64,000 nucleotides of DNA from Streptomyces peucetius (GTDB lineage Bacteria > Actinomycetota > Actinomycetes > Streptomycetales > Streptomycetaceae), in assembly GCF_025854275.1 (NCBI RefSeq), contig NZ_CP107567.1, positions 5,146,001-5,210,000 of the forward strand, read 5' to 3'. The notes under the pieces are model-generated. The model ran no database searches. It was not told the DNA's origin and saw only the letters and a program-made list of their open reading frames with translations. Below are positions 1 to 7,927 of this stretch, piece after piece; the stretch's first letter is position 1, and every line of letters starts with the position of its first letter. A program made the position numbers and the translations under genes.

Positions 1-941
1 CGGCCGCCGCAGCGGTCGCGCTGCGCGTCAACTACACGGGTGACCTCCGGGACGGCACCCGTACCCGCGGCAACGACGCCGTCTGGCTCGGCCACGCATG
101 GGTGGACGGCCGTAAGAAGGAGGCGGACGTGCGGGACTTCGCCGAGCGGATCCGCGGCACCGGCATCAAGGACCTGTATGTGCACGCCGGCCCGCTGGAG
201 CACGACGGCACGCTGCCCGCCGACCGCCATCCCCGTGCCCGGTGGTTCATCGACGCCGTGCACCGCGAGATGCCGGGCATACGGGTCCAGGCGTGGCTCG
301 GCGACGTACTCGCGAACGACGGTCCGGACGGACTGCACCTCGACGACAAGAGGACGCGCGACGCGGTGGTGGTGTCCGCCGGGCAGATCCTGGACACCGG
401 CTTCGAGGGGGTCCACTTCGACCTCGAGCCGCTGCTCTCCGGCGACGGCGACTATCTGTCGCTGCTCGCCGCACTGCGCACCCTGACGCTGGACCGCGAC
501 GCGCAGCTGTCGGTCGCCGCCCACCAGATCGACCCGCTGCCGGCCGCCCACAGCGTGAACGCGACGGTCACGGGCCGCGAGAAGTGGTGGTCGCAGGAGT
601 TCTTCGGCGAGGTGGCGCGGCGCGTCGACCAGATCGCGGTCATGTCCTACGACACCTGGATGCCGCTGGAGTTCATGTACGGCGGTTATGTCGCGCACCA
701 GACGGAGCTGGCGCTCGAGGTCACGCCCGAGAGCACCGATCTGCTGATGGGCCTGCCGTTCTTCCACGAGGACGACCTGGGGCACCACGAGAACGCGGAG
801 ACGGTCGCGGCCGCGGTCCGCGGCACCCGCCTCGGCCTCGGGCGCACGGACCGCGACCGGAAACGTTTCGGCGTCGCGCTGTACGTGGACTTCGCGGCGG
901 AGGAGGGCGACTGGCGAGCCTACCGCGAGGGGTGGTGCTGA
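1..941 (+). CDS. GH18-like (beta/alpha)8 glycoside hydrolase domain protein, 5' truncated
   Basis: The frame is open from the first bases of the window to the TGA at 939-941, so the true start lies upstream; about 312 residues are visible. The segment GVHFDLEP (about 408-432) resembles the DxxDxDxE strand of family 18 glycoside hydrolases, and a later MSYDTW fits a second core strand of the same barrel. It may act on an amino-sugar polymer, but not every such fold is catalytic, and the motif is looser than in true chitinases. No membrane segment is seen in the visible part. It converges on the succinate dehydrogenase operon across a strong hairpin. The role is inferred from fold-like motifs only. 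Confidence 0.6.
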   Translation, partial: AAAAVALRVNYTGDLRDGTRTRGNDAVWLGHAWVDGRKKEADVRDFAERIRGTGIKDLYVHAGPLEHDGTLPADRHPRARWFIDAVHREMPGIRVQAWLGDVLANDGPDGLHLDDKRTRDAVVVSAGQILDTGFEGVHFDLEPLLSGDGDYLSLLAALRTLTLDRDAQLSVAAHQIDPLPAAHSVNATVTGREKWWSQEFFGEVARRVDQIAVMSYDTWMPLEFMYGGYVAHQTELALEVTPESTDLLMGLPFFHEDDLGHHENAETVAAAVRGTRLGLGRTDRDRKRFGVALYVDFAAEEGDWRAYREGWC

Positions 942-972
942 CGGGCCTGCCGCAAGGGGTGGTGCTGACGGG
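928..972. repeat. 18-bp direct repeat across the stop codon
   Basis: The 18-bp word at 928-945 (AGGGGTGGTGCTGACGGG) recurs perfectly at 955-972, a 27-bp period. The first copy contains the hydrolase stop codon; the second is wholly downstream. It looks like a small local tandem duplication and has no obvious function. Confidence 0.6.
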
Positions 973-1017
973 TCTGCCCGCTGGCCGTGCGCTCTCGCAC
1001 GATCAGCGGGCAGACCC
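970..1017. terminator. Bidirectional terminator hairpin
   Basis: There is a perfect 14-bp inverted repeat, GGGTCTGCCCGCTG at 970-983 and its complement at 1004-1017. The loop carries its own GTGCG/CGCAC mini-hairpin. It sits between convergent genes and has no T-run, as is usual for Streptomyces terminators. Confidence 0.75.
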
Positions 1018-1023
1018 GGACGG

Positions 1024-1794
1024 TCAGCTCTCCCGTCGCCTGATCCTGTTGCCCAGCCACACCAGCGGGTCGTACTTGCGGTCCGCGGCCCGTTCCTTCA
1101 GCGGGATCAGCGCGTTGTCCGTGATCTTGATGCCTTCCGGGCAGACCTCCGTACAGCACTTGGTGATGTTGCAGTAGCCGAGCCCGTGTTCGTCCTGGGC
1201 CGTCGTCCTGCGGTCGAGCCCCGCATCCGCGGCCGCGTCCAGCGGGTGCATGTCCAGCTCCGCCACCCGCATCAGGAAGCGCGGGCCGGCGAAGGCCTGC
1301 TTGTTCTCCTCGTGGTCGCGCACCACATGGCAGGTGTCCTGGCACAGGAAGCACTCGATGCACTTGCGGAACTCCTGCGACCGTTCCACGTCCATCTGCT
1401 GCATCCGGTACTCACCGGCCGCGACACCCGGCGGCGGCACGAAGGACGGGATCTCCCTGGCCTTGGCGTAGTTGAAGGAGACGTCGGTCACCAGGTCCCG
1501 CACCACGGGGAAGGCGCGCAGCGGGGTCACCGTGATCGTCTCCTCCCGCGAGAAGACCGACATACGGGTCATGCACAGCAGACGCGGACGGCCGTTGATC
1601 TCGGCGCTGCACGATCCGCACTTGCCGGCCTTGCAGTTCCAGCGGACGGCGAGATCGGACGCCTGGGTGGCCTGGAGGCGGTGAATGATGTCGAGGACGA
1701 CCTCACCGTCGTTCACCTCGACGGTGAAGTCCTCCAGACCGCCGCCGTCCTGGTCACCCCGCCAGACCCTGAAGTGGGCTCGGTACGCACTCAC
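1024..1794 (-). CDS. sdhB: Succinate dehydrogenase/fumarate reductase iron-sulfur subunit
   Basis: This 256-residue electron-transfer subunit carries electrons from the flavoprotein to the quinone site in the membrane anchor. The N-terminal 2Fe-2S ferredoxin domain has Cys54, Cys59, Cys62 and Cys74. The C-terminal domain has CIECFLCQDTC at 145-155 and a second Cys cluster (CNITKCC, then CPEG) near 209-219, giving the 4Fe-4S and 3Fe-4S ligands. The start is GTG; its GTGA overlaps the stop of the flavoprotein gene, implying translational coupling. It is the last gene of a leftward anchor-flavoprotein-FeS operon. In vivo direction (succinate oxidation or fumarate reduction) cannot be read from sequence; an aerobic host favours succinate dehydrogenase. 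Confidence 0.93.
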   Translation of the reverse strand: MSAYRAHFRVWRGDQDGGGLEDFTVEVNDGEVVLDIIHRLQATQASDLAVRWNCKAGKCGSCSAEINGRPRLLCMTRMSVFSREETITVTPLRAFPVVRDLVTDVSFNYAKAREIPSFVPPPGVAAGEYRMQQMDVERSQEFRKCIECFLCQDTCHVVRDHEENKQAFAGPRFLMRVAELDMHPLDAAADAGLDRRTTAQDEHGLGYCNITKCCTEVCPEGIKITDNALIPLKERAADRKYDPLVWLGNRIRRRES

Positions 1795-3704
1795 TCGGTC
1801 AGCTCCTCTTCGGCGAGGTACTTGACCAGCTCTTCCTTCTCGAAGAGGGCGAGCAGGTCCGGACGGATGGGCTCGGTCGTCTTCCGTTCCAGCTCGATCC
1901 GGGCGCTCGCCGGATCGCCGGTGGCCGGGGCCAGCCGACACACCAGGTTGGTCCGGCGCCATTCGCGCTCCATGCCGGGGCAGTCCTCGCGGGTGTGACC
2001 GCCGCGGCTCTCCGTACGCTCCAGCGCCGCCCGTGCGATGCATTCGCTGACCAGCAGCATGTTCCGCAGGTCGAGGGACAGGTGCCAGCCGGGGTTGAAC
2101 TGCCGGTGCCCCTCGACCCCGGCGCGGCTCGCCCGCACCCGCAGTTCGGCCAGCTTCTCCAGGGCCTGCTCCATCTCGCCGGCCCGCCGGATGATGCCGA
2201 CCAGGTCGTTCATCGTCTGCTGGAGTTCCTGGTGCAGCGTGTACGGGTTCTCCGGGGCCCGCCCGTCCGCCGGACCCTCCGCGCTGAACGGGCGCAGTGC
2301 TTCCGCCGCCGCCGCCTCGATCCTGCTCTCGTCGACCGCGGGCCGTGCGGGGAGCCGCTGGGCGTACTCGGCCGCGTGCAGTCCGGCTCGGCGGCCGAAG
2401 ACGAGCAGGTCGGACAGGGAGTTGCCGCCGAGGCGGTTGGAGCCGTGCATCCCGCCGGCGACCTCACCGGCCGCGAACAGCCCGGGCACGCCGTGAGCGG
2501 CGGCGGTGTCGGACTCGACGGCGATGCCGCCCATCACGTAGTGGCAGGTGGGGCCGACCTCCATGGCCTCGGCCGTGATGTCCACGTCCGCCAGCTCCTT
2601 GAACTGGTGGTACATCGACGGCAGCCGGCGCCGGATGACATCGGCCGGCATCCGGGTGGAGACGTCGAGGAACACCCCGCCGTGCGGGGAACCGCGGCCG
2701 GCCTTGACCTCGGAGTTGATCGCCCGCGCCACCTCGTCGCGGGGCAGCAGCTCGGGAGGACGGCGGTTGTTGTCCGGGTCCTCGTACCAGCGGTCGCCCT
2801 CGTCCTCCGACTGTGCGTACTTCTCCTTGAAGACATCGGGGACGTAGTCGAACATGAACCGCTTGCCCTCGGAGTTCCGCAGCACCCCGCCGTCGCCGCG
2901 GACCGACTCGGTCACGAGGATGCCCTTCACCGACGGCGGCCAGACCATGCCCGTCGGATGGAACTGCACGAACTCCATGTTGAGCAGCGGGGCGCCCGCC
3001 AGCAGCGCCAGGGCGTGCCCGTCACCGGTGTACTCCCAGGAGTTGGAGGTCACCTTGAAGGACTTGCCGATGCCGCCCGTGGCGAGAATGACGGAGGGCG
3101 CCTCGAGGACGAAGAAACGGCCCGTCTCCCGCTCGTAGCAGAAGACCCCGGCCACCCGGCCGTCACCCTTGAGGACCTGGGTGACCGTGCACTCCTGGAA
3201 GACCTTCAGGCCGGCCTCGTAGTCGCCGAGCTCCCGTTTGTCCTCCTGCTGCAGCGAGACGATCTTCTGCTGGAGCGTGCGGATCAGTTCGAGCCCGGTC
3301 CGGTCGCCGACGTGGGCGAGGCGTGGGTACTCGTGGCCGCCGAAGTTGCGCTGCGAGATCCTGCCGTCCTTGGTGCGGTCGAAGAGCGCGCCCCAGGTCT
3401 CCAGCTCCCACACCCGGTCGGGCGCCTCACGGGCGTGCAGCTCGGCCATCCGCCACTGGTTGAGGAACTTCCCGCCGCGCATCGTGTCGCGGAAATGCAC
3501 CTGCCAGTTGTCGCCCGCGTTGACGTTGCCCATGGAGGCGGCGATGCCGCCCTCCGCCATGACCGTGTGCGCCTTGCCGAACAGGGACTTGCAGATCACC
3601 GCCGTGCGCGCGCCCCGCTCGCGCGCCTCGATGGCGGCGCGCAGGCCCGCACCCCCCGCGCCCACCACGACGACGTCCCACTGCTGCCGTTCCAGTTCAG
3701 TCAT
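1791..3704 (-). CDS. sdhA: Succinate dehydrogenase/fumarate reductase flavoprotein subunit
   Basis: This 637-residue catalytic subunit interconverts succinate and fumarate. The N-terminal Rossmann motif GAGGAG (15-20) binds FAD. His46, in AHTVMAEGG, occupies the position of the covalently flavinylated histidine. QFHPTG and the C-terminal RGGHTRED are substrate-site and cap motifs of the family. The ATG was chosen because a good GGAAGGAC ribosome site precedes it and it gives the normal N-terminus; the frame stays open upstream, but that part only shadows the anchor gene. It lies 26 bp downstream of the anchor gene and overlaps the Fe-S gene by 4 bp. Confidence 0.94.
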   Translation of the reverse strand: MTELERQQWDVVVVGAGGAGLRAAIEARERGARTAVICKSLFGKAHTVMAEGGIAASMGNVNAGDNWQVHFRDTMRGGKFLNQWRMAELHAREAPDRVWELETWGALFDRTKDGRISQRNFGGHEYPRLAHVGDRTGLELIRTLQQKIVSLQQEDKRELGDYEAGLKVFQECTVTQVLKGDGRVAGVFCYERETGRFFVLEAPSVILATGGIGKSFKVTSNSWEYTGDGHALALLAGAPLLNMEFVQFHPTGMVWPPSVKGILVTESVRGDGGVLRNSEGKRFMFDYVPDVFKEKYAQSEDEGDRWYEDPDNNRRPPELLPRDEVARAINSEVKAGRGSPHGGVFLDVSTRMPADVIRRRLPSMYHQFKELADVDITAEAMEVGPTCHYVMGGIAVESDTAAAHGVPGLFAAGEVAGGMHGSNRLGGNSLSDLLVFGRRAGLHAAEYAQRLPARPAVDESRIEAAAAEALRPFSAEGPADGRAPENPYTLHQELQQTMNDLVGIIRRAGEMEQALEKLAELRVRASRAGVEGHRQFNPGWHLSLDLRNMLLVSECIARAALERTESRGGHTREDCPGMEREWRRTNLVCRLAPATGDPASARIELERKTTEPIRPDLLALFEKEELVKYLAEEELTE

Positions 3705-3730
3705 CGGGTCCTTCCCTCTGCAACAGCCAT

Positions 3731-4552
3731 CTAGAACAGCCTCGGATCGTCGAAGACGCCGGACGCGACGAGGTAGACGTAGAAGTCGGCCAGCGCGACG
3801 CTGAGCAGTGATGCCCAGGCGAGCTGCATATGACGGGCGTTCAGCCTGCCGACCCAGTCCCAGAGGCGGTAGCGCACCGGGTGTTTGGAGAAGTGCCGCA
3901 GTCTGCCGCCGATGATGTGCCGGCAGGAGTGGCACGAGAGGGTGTACGCCCAGATCAGGACGATGTTGACGAGGAACACGAGAGTGCCGAGGCCCATGTG
4001 GCCCCACTCGTAGTTCTCGTCGCGGAAGGCCAGCACCGTGTCGTAGGTGAGGATCCCGGCGACCGGCACGGCCGCGTAGAAGAAGTACCGGTGGATGTTC
4101 TGCAGGATCAGCGGGAAGCGGGTCTCGCCGGTGTACTTCTTGTGCGGCTCGGCGACGGCGCAGGCCGGGGGAGAGGCCCAGAAGCCCCGGTAGTAGGCCT
4201 TGCGGTAGTAGTAGCAGGTCAGCCGGAAGCCGAGCGGGAAGATCAGGATCAGCAGCGCGGGGGAGAGCCCCCACCAGCTGCCGAAGATCTCCCAGTTGGG
4301 CCCCGCGCGCATCGGTTCGCAGTTCTCCGCCAGACAGGGCGAGTAGAACGGTGAGACGTACGGCGCCGCGTAGTAGTCGTCGTTCGCGAAGGCCCGCCAT
4401 GTCGAGTAGACGATGAAGGCGAGCAGCCCGGCGGCGGTCAGGGCCGGGGCCAGCCACCAGCGGTCCGTCCGCAGATGGCCGGGGGCGATGGTGGCTCGCG
4501 TGGCCTCGTGCACGCCCGTATTGACGTGGGGTGGTTCGGTACCAGTGGCCAA
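3731..4552 (-). CDS. Succinate dehydrogenase cytochrome b-type membrane anchor (Sdh1-like)
   Basis: This 273-residue protein has about five hydrophobic helices (near 33-52, 96-116, 153-174, 186-207 and 245-266). It anchors the SdhAB dimer and should hold the quinone site. Candidate haem or quinone-site histidines are in NIHRYFFY (about 150) and CHSCRHIIGG (about 208). It resembles the actinobacterial Sdh1 anchor (M. tuberculosis Rv0249c type) rather than the classical SdhC/SdhD pair, and no separate SdhD gene is present. The chosen start is a TTG preceded by GGAG; an in-frame GTG about 12 codons later is the alternative. It is the first gene of the operon. Confidence 0.82.
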   Translation of the reverse strand: MATGTEPPHVNTGVHEATRATIAPGHLRTDRWWLAPALTAAGLLAFIVYSTWRAFANDDYYAAPYVSPFYSPCLAENCEPMRAGPNWEIFGSWWGLSPALLILIFPLGFRLTCYYYRKAYYRGFWASPPACAVAEPHKKYTGETRFPLILQNIHRYFFYAAVPVAGILTYDTVLAFRDENYEWGHMGLGTLVFLVNIVLIWAYTLSCHSCRHIIGGRLRHFSKHPVRYRLWDWVGRLNARHMQLAWASLLSVALADFYVYLVASGVFDDPRLF

Positions 4553-4641
4553 CGAAGGCTCCGGGTGGAGTGGGATCGGAGTGTGGACCCGGCCGGCGGC
4601 CTCACCGGCCTGCTACGGGCCGGTCCTGCCGTCCGGGCCGG

Positions 4642-4884
4642 TCAGGGCGCGTGCCGGTCGCGGACTCCCAGCCCCTCGTCGTCGGAGTCCGTCCACAGGG
4701 CGTTGTCGTACGGGGCGTCCGGGATGGTGACCAGTTCGGTGCGGGCCGTGGCGGCCCGAGAGGGGGCGGGCGTGACCGGGCCGGAGGCACGCAGCCGGTC
4801 GACGGTCTGCTCCAGTTCTCCGACGCGTCGGACCAGCTCGTCGAGACGGCTCTGGACCGCCGCCAGATCTTCCTGGTGTGACAT
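4642..4884 (-). CDS. Small conserved protein with N-terminal coiled coil
   Basis: This 80-residue protein has no function I recognise. Residues 5-35 show a heptad pattern of Leu/Val (LAAVQSRLDELVRRVGELE), predicting a short coiled coil. The C-terminal part is acidic and polar and ends in a degenerate tail. There is no signal peptide or membrane segment. The ATG is preceded by a purine-rich GTGAGGG. It is transcribed leftward just upstream of the succinate dehydrogenase operon, about 90 bp from the anchor start, so it could be the first gene of that transcript. Confidence 0.65.
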   Translation of the reverse strand: MSHQEDLAAVQSRLDELVRRVGELEQTVDRLRASGPVTPAPSRAATARTELVTIPDAPYDNALWTDSDDEGLGVRDRHAP

Positions 4885-5092
4885 GACTTGCCCTCACTTC
4901 CGCAGGGTGCGGTGGCGTCGTTCATGCGCCTGCGAGTGTCGCGCGTCACATCCCCCTTGTGAAGGGGACGTACGGGCATTCCCGGCGCACGCGCTACCAG
5001 CGCGCCCCTTGTGGTGGTTGTCTCACTCCCCCCATATTCGCCCTTTGTGTCCGGTTGTGCGGCGTTCCGGGTTCCCCCGCACGGGTGGCCTT

Positions 5093-5130
5093 GGCGCCGC
5101 GCCCGCCGCGCCTCCGTCCGGCGCGGCGCC
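5093..5130. promoter_or_regulatory. Leader hairpin in the divergent intergenic gap 4885-5203
   Basis: The gap of about 320 bp separates the leftward coiled-coil gene from the rightward lipoprotein gene. Its one clear structure is an 11-bp inverted repeat, GGCGCCGCGCC at 5093-5103 and its complement at 5120-5130, ending about 73 bp before the lipoprotein start. It could be a leader structure or a terminator; it has no U-tract. I could not assign promoter hexamers. Confidence 0.35.
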
Positions 5131-5203
5131 CGCTCCACTTCAGTGAGGGGAATCGGTGTGATCATCTCTAAATTCGACGAAACAGGACGAAGAGGTACAA
5201 GCC

Positions 5204-7624
5204 ATGTCCCAGGTCGAAGCCCCCCGCGGGCGGACATGCTCCCGAAGGCTCCGCCCCGTCGCACTGCTCGCGAGCGGAGTGCTGGTACTCCCCGTTCTCG
5301 CCGGCTGCAGCTCGGGTGAGGAGCAGAGCCGGGGGAAGCCCCCGGCCCAGGACATCTCGCCCGCCGATCGCGACCTCGTCGAGGACGGAGGCACCCTGCG
5401 CTGGGCCGTCGACGCGATGCCCGCCACCCTCAACACCTTCCAGGCCGACGCGAACGCCACCACGAGCCGGATCGCCGGCGCTGTGCTGCCCGCCCTCTTC
5501 GTCCTCGACGAGAACGGGCAGCCGCAGCGCAATCCGGACTATCTGGAATCGGCCGAGACCGTCGAGCGCGAGCCCAAGCAGGTCGTGCTCTACAAGCTCA
5601 ACCAGCAGGCCGTGTGGAGCGACGGCCGCGAGATCGGCGCGCCCGACTTCCTCGCCCAGTGGCGCGCCCTGAGCGGAAAGGATTCCTCGTACTGGACGGC
5701 CCGCAACGCCGGGTACGACCGGATCCAGAAGATCGAGCGCGGCGCGAGCGACCTCGAGGTCAAGGTGACCTTCACCAAGCCCTACGCGGACTGGCGGTCG
5801 CTGTTCACGCCGCTCTACCCCAAGGACGTGACGGGGACCCCGGACTCCTTCAACGACGGCGCCCGCACCGAGCTCAAGGCGACGGCCGGCCCCTTCCGGA
5901 TCTCCGGGATCGACCGTGAGGCCGCCACGACGACCCTGGTGCGCAACCCCCGCTGGTGGGGGGACCGGCCCAAGCTCGACAAGCTGGTCCTGACGGCGGT
6001 CCCGCGCGACAAGCGCGTCACCGCCCTCGCCGCCGAGCAGATCGACCTGGCGGACATCGACCCGTCGGCGGCGGAACGAATCTCCTACGCGGTGAAGGAC
6101 GCCGGACGCGGCGGCCGCCCGCTCGCCTACGGTCCCGCCGCCACCGCCCCGTCCGCCGCGCTGAAGTCCTGGGCCCTGGCCCACGGCTCCGACGAGGAGC
6201 TGGCCGAAGTCGCGCAGGAGGCCCGCAAGCGGGCGGCCGAGGCCGAGAAGAAGTACGCGAAGGAGCAGTCGGCCCTCAGTAAGTACGAGGTCCGCAAGTC
6301 CCTGGAGCCGGCCTACACCCAGCTCGCGCTGAACGGTGAGTCCGGGCCGCTCGCCGACGACCGGGTGCGCCGGGCGATCGCCCGCGCACTGAACCGCAAG
6401 GAGCTGGCCGAGGCCGTGCTCACCCCGCTCGGTCTGCCCGCAGAGCCGCCCGGCAGTCACCTGGCGCTGGCGGGCCAGGCCGCCTACACGGACAACAGCG
6501 CCGCCCTCGGGGAGCAGGACACCCAGGAGGCGCAGGCGCTGCTCGCCGACGCCGGCTGGACGCCCGACGGATTGCTCGAGGGGCCGGCCAAGGCCGGCGG
6601 CGAGGCCGGGGCCAAGGGCGAGGACGAGAAGGCGGGCGACAGGAAGAGTGAGAAGGAGGACGAGAAGAAGGGTGACGGGGGCAGGGCCTCCGCCGAGCCG
6701 TCACCGGCGTCCTCCGCGAAGCTGAAGCCCGCCGAGGCGGCGTCGGAGAAGAAGCCGGAGAAGGAAAGGGACGTCGCCTCGAACGAGGGCCTCTACATCG
6801 TCGGCGACGACAAGCCCGCCGGACGCGACCCCCGCGCCGGCTCCCGCGCCACGCACATCCTCGCCCCGGCACCCGGCGCGGCCCTCCAGAGCCTCGCCCT
6901 GCGCCGCCAGGCCGCCTCGCTCCGCGACGACGCGGCGAACGCGGCAGCATCCGCCGACAAGGACGGCGGAGCGGACAAGACCGGCAAGAACGCCCAGGAG
7001 AAGCGCGGTGTGGCCGGCGCCTACGCCCCGCTCGGCACCGCGGCACCCGGCCAGGCCGCAGCGGGCGGTGCGCTCGGCAAGGACGGAAAGCCGCTCAGCC
7101 TCCGCTTCGTGCTGCCGTCCGGGCCCGGCTCCGAGGTCCTGCGCACCGTCGGCGACAAGATCGCTCAGATGCTCGACCGGATCGGGGTGCGGACGGAGAT
7201 CGTCAAGGTCGACGACGCCAGCTTCTTCAAGGACCACATCGCCTCCGGCGACTACGACCTGGCCCTCTACTCCTGGCCGTCCAGCCCCTACCCGGCGACC
7301 GACGCCAGGCCGATCTACGCCAAGCCGAAGCCGGCCTCCGACGGCTCGCTCCTGGTCGAGCAGAACTACACACGGGTGGGTACCGACTACATCGACCAGC
7401 TCTTCACCCAGGCCGCCGGGGAGCTGGACAAGGACGCCGCCCGCGATCTGATGCGCAGGGCCGACGCCAGGATCTGGGCCGCGGCGGGTTCCATCCCGCT
7501 CTACCAGCGCCCCGAGCTGGTCGCGGCACGCAAGAACGTGGTCAATGCGGGAGCGTTCGGGTTCGCCGACCCGCGGTACCAGGACATCGGGTTCAAAAAG
7601 CCCGGCGCCGCTGCCAAGAAGTAG
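5204..7624 (+). CDS. LpqW-like orphan substrate-binding-family lipoprotein
   Basis: This 806-residue protein belongs to the SBP_bac_5 (oligopeptide-binding) fold. An Arg-rich n-region and hydrophobic core lead to the lipobox VLAGC (31-35), so Cys35 should be lipidated and the protein held outside the membrane. Unlike the opp lipoproteins downstream, no permease or ATPase gene follows; the next gene is typA. In M. tuberculosis the same position next to typA is held by lpqW, an SBP-fold lipoprotein involved in lipoglycan control rather than import. It is much longer than usual (about 540-640): roughly residues 466-525 are a Lys/Glu/Ala-rich low-complexity insert, with a second Ala-rich stretch after about 560. 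RBS is GAAGAGG before the ATG. Confidence 0.8.
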   Translation: MSQVEAPRGRTCSRRLRPVALLASGVLVLPVLAGCSSGEEQSRGKPPAQDISPADRDLVEDGGTLRWAVDAMPATLNTFQADANATTSRIAGAVLPALFVLDENGQPQRNPDYLESAETVEREPKQVVLYKLNQQAVWSDGREIGAPDFLAQWRALSGKDSSYWTARNAGYDRIQKIERGASDLEVKVTFTKPYADWRSLFTPLYPKDVTGTPDSFNDGARTELKATAGPFRISGIDREAATTTLVRNPRWWGDRPKLDKLVLTAVPRDKRVTALAAEQIDLADIDPSAAERISYAVKDAGRGGRPLAYGPAATAPSAALKSWALAHGSDEELAEVAQEARKRAAEAEKKYAKEQSALSKYEVRKSLEPAYTQLALNGESGPLADDRVRRAIARALNRKELAEAVLTPLGLPAEPPGSHLALAGQAAYTDNSAALGEQDTQEAQALLADAGWTPDGLLEGPAKAGGEAGAKGEDEKAGDRKSEKEDEKKGDGGRASAEPSPASSAKLKPAEAASEKKPEKERDVASNEGLYIVGDDKPAGRDPRAGSRATHILAPAPGAALQSLALRRQAASLRDDAANAAASADKDGGADKTGKNAQEKRGVAGAYAPLGTAAPGQAAAGGALGKDGKPLSLRFVLPSGPGSEVLRTVGDKIAQMLDRIGVRTEIVKVDDASFFKDHIASGDYDLALYSWPSSPYPATDARPIYAKPKPASDGSLLVEQNYTRVGTDYIDQLFTQAAGELDKDAARDLMRRADARIWAAAGSIPLYQRPELVAARKNVVNAGAFGFADPRYQDIGFKKPGAAAKK

Positions 7625-7662
7625 AAAACAGCAGGTCACAACCTCAGAACTGGCTCAAGTTC

Positions 7663-7691
7663 CTTGCCCGCCGGTCATGCCGGCGGGCAAG
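7663..7691 (+). terminator. Terminator after the LpqW-like gene
   Basis: A perfect 12-bp stem (CTTGCCCGCCGG at 7663-7674 with its complement at 7680-7691) has a 5-nt loop, 38 bp after the stop codon. It separates the lipoprotein transcript from typA. Confidence 0.75.
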
Positions 7692-7787
7692 CTCATGCCG
7701 ACCCTCGACCCGGGCTCACCCCTGTGTGTCCGCCCGCCCCGCCGTACCGGCACCGCCCCTGCCGCGGCGTGATCCCCGCCTCGTTCG

Positions 7788-7810
7788 CCCCGGACCCGAT
7801 CGTTCCGGGG
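7788..7810 (+). promoter_or_regulatory. Short hairpin in the typA leader
   Basis: CCCCGGA at 7788-7794 pairs with TCCGGGG at 7804-7810 around a 9-nt loop, about 115 bp before the typA start. The rest of the gap 7625-7927 holds the upstream terminator and, presumably, the typA promoter, which I could not place. The hairpin may be a leader structure or chance. Confidence 0.3.
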
Positions 7811-7927
7811 AGCCCGTGTCCCGGCGGCCCCGTACCATAGGAACAGCCGTGGCGTGTCCGCCCGGCGGGCGGACGGGTAAATCCCATCCAACGCCTGATC
7901 CCACGATCGAGAGAAGCGCCTGCACGC

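Noticed and set aside
1995..3734. 579-codon rightward frame opposite the flavoprotein gene
   Set aside because: Mirror frame of a conserved gene; His/Arg/Val-rich composition and no ribosome site.
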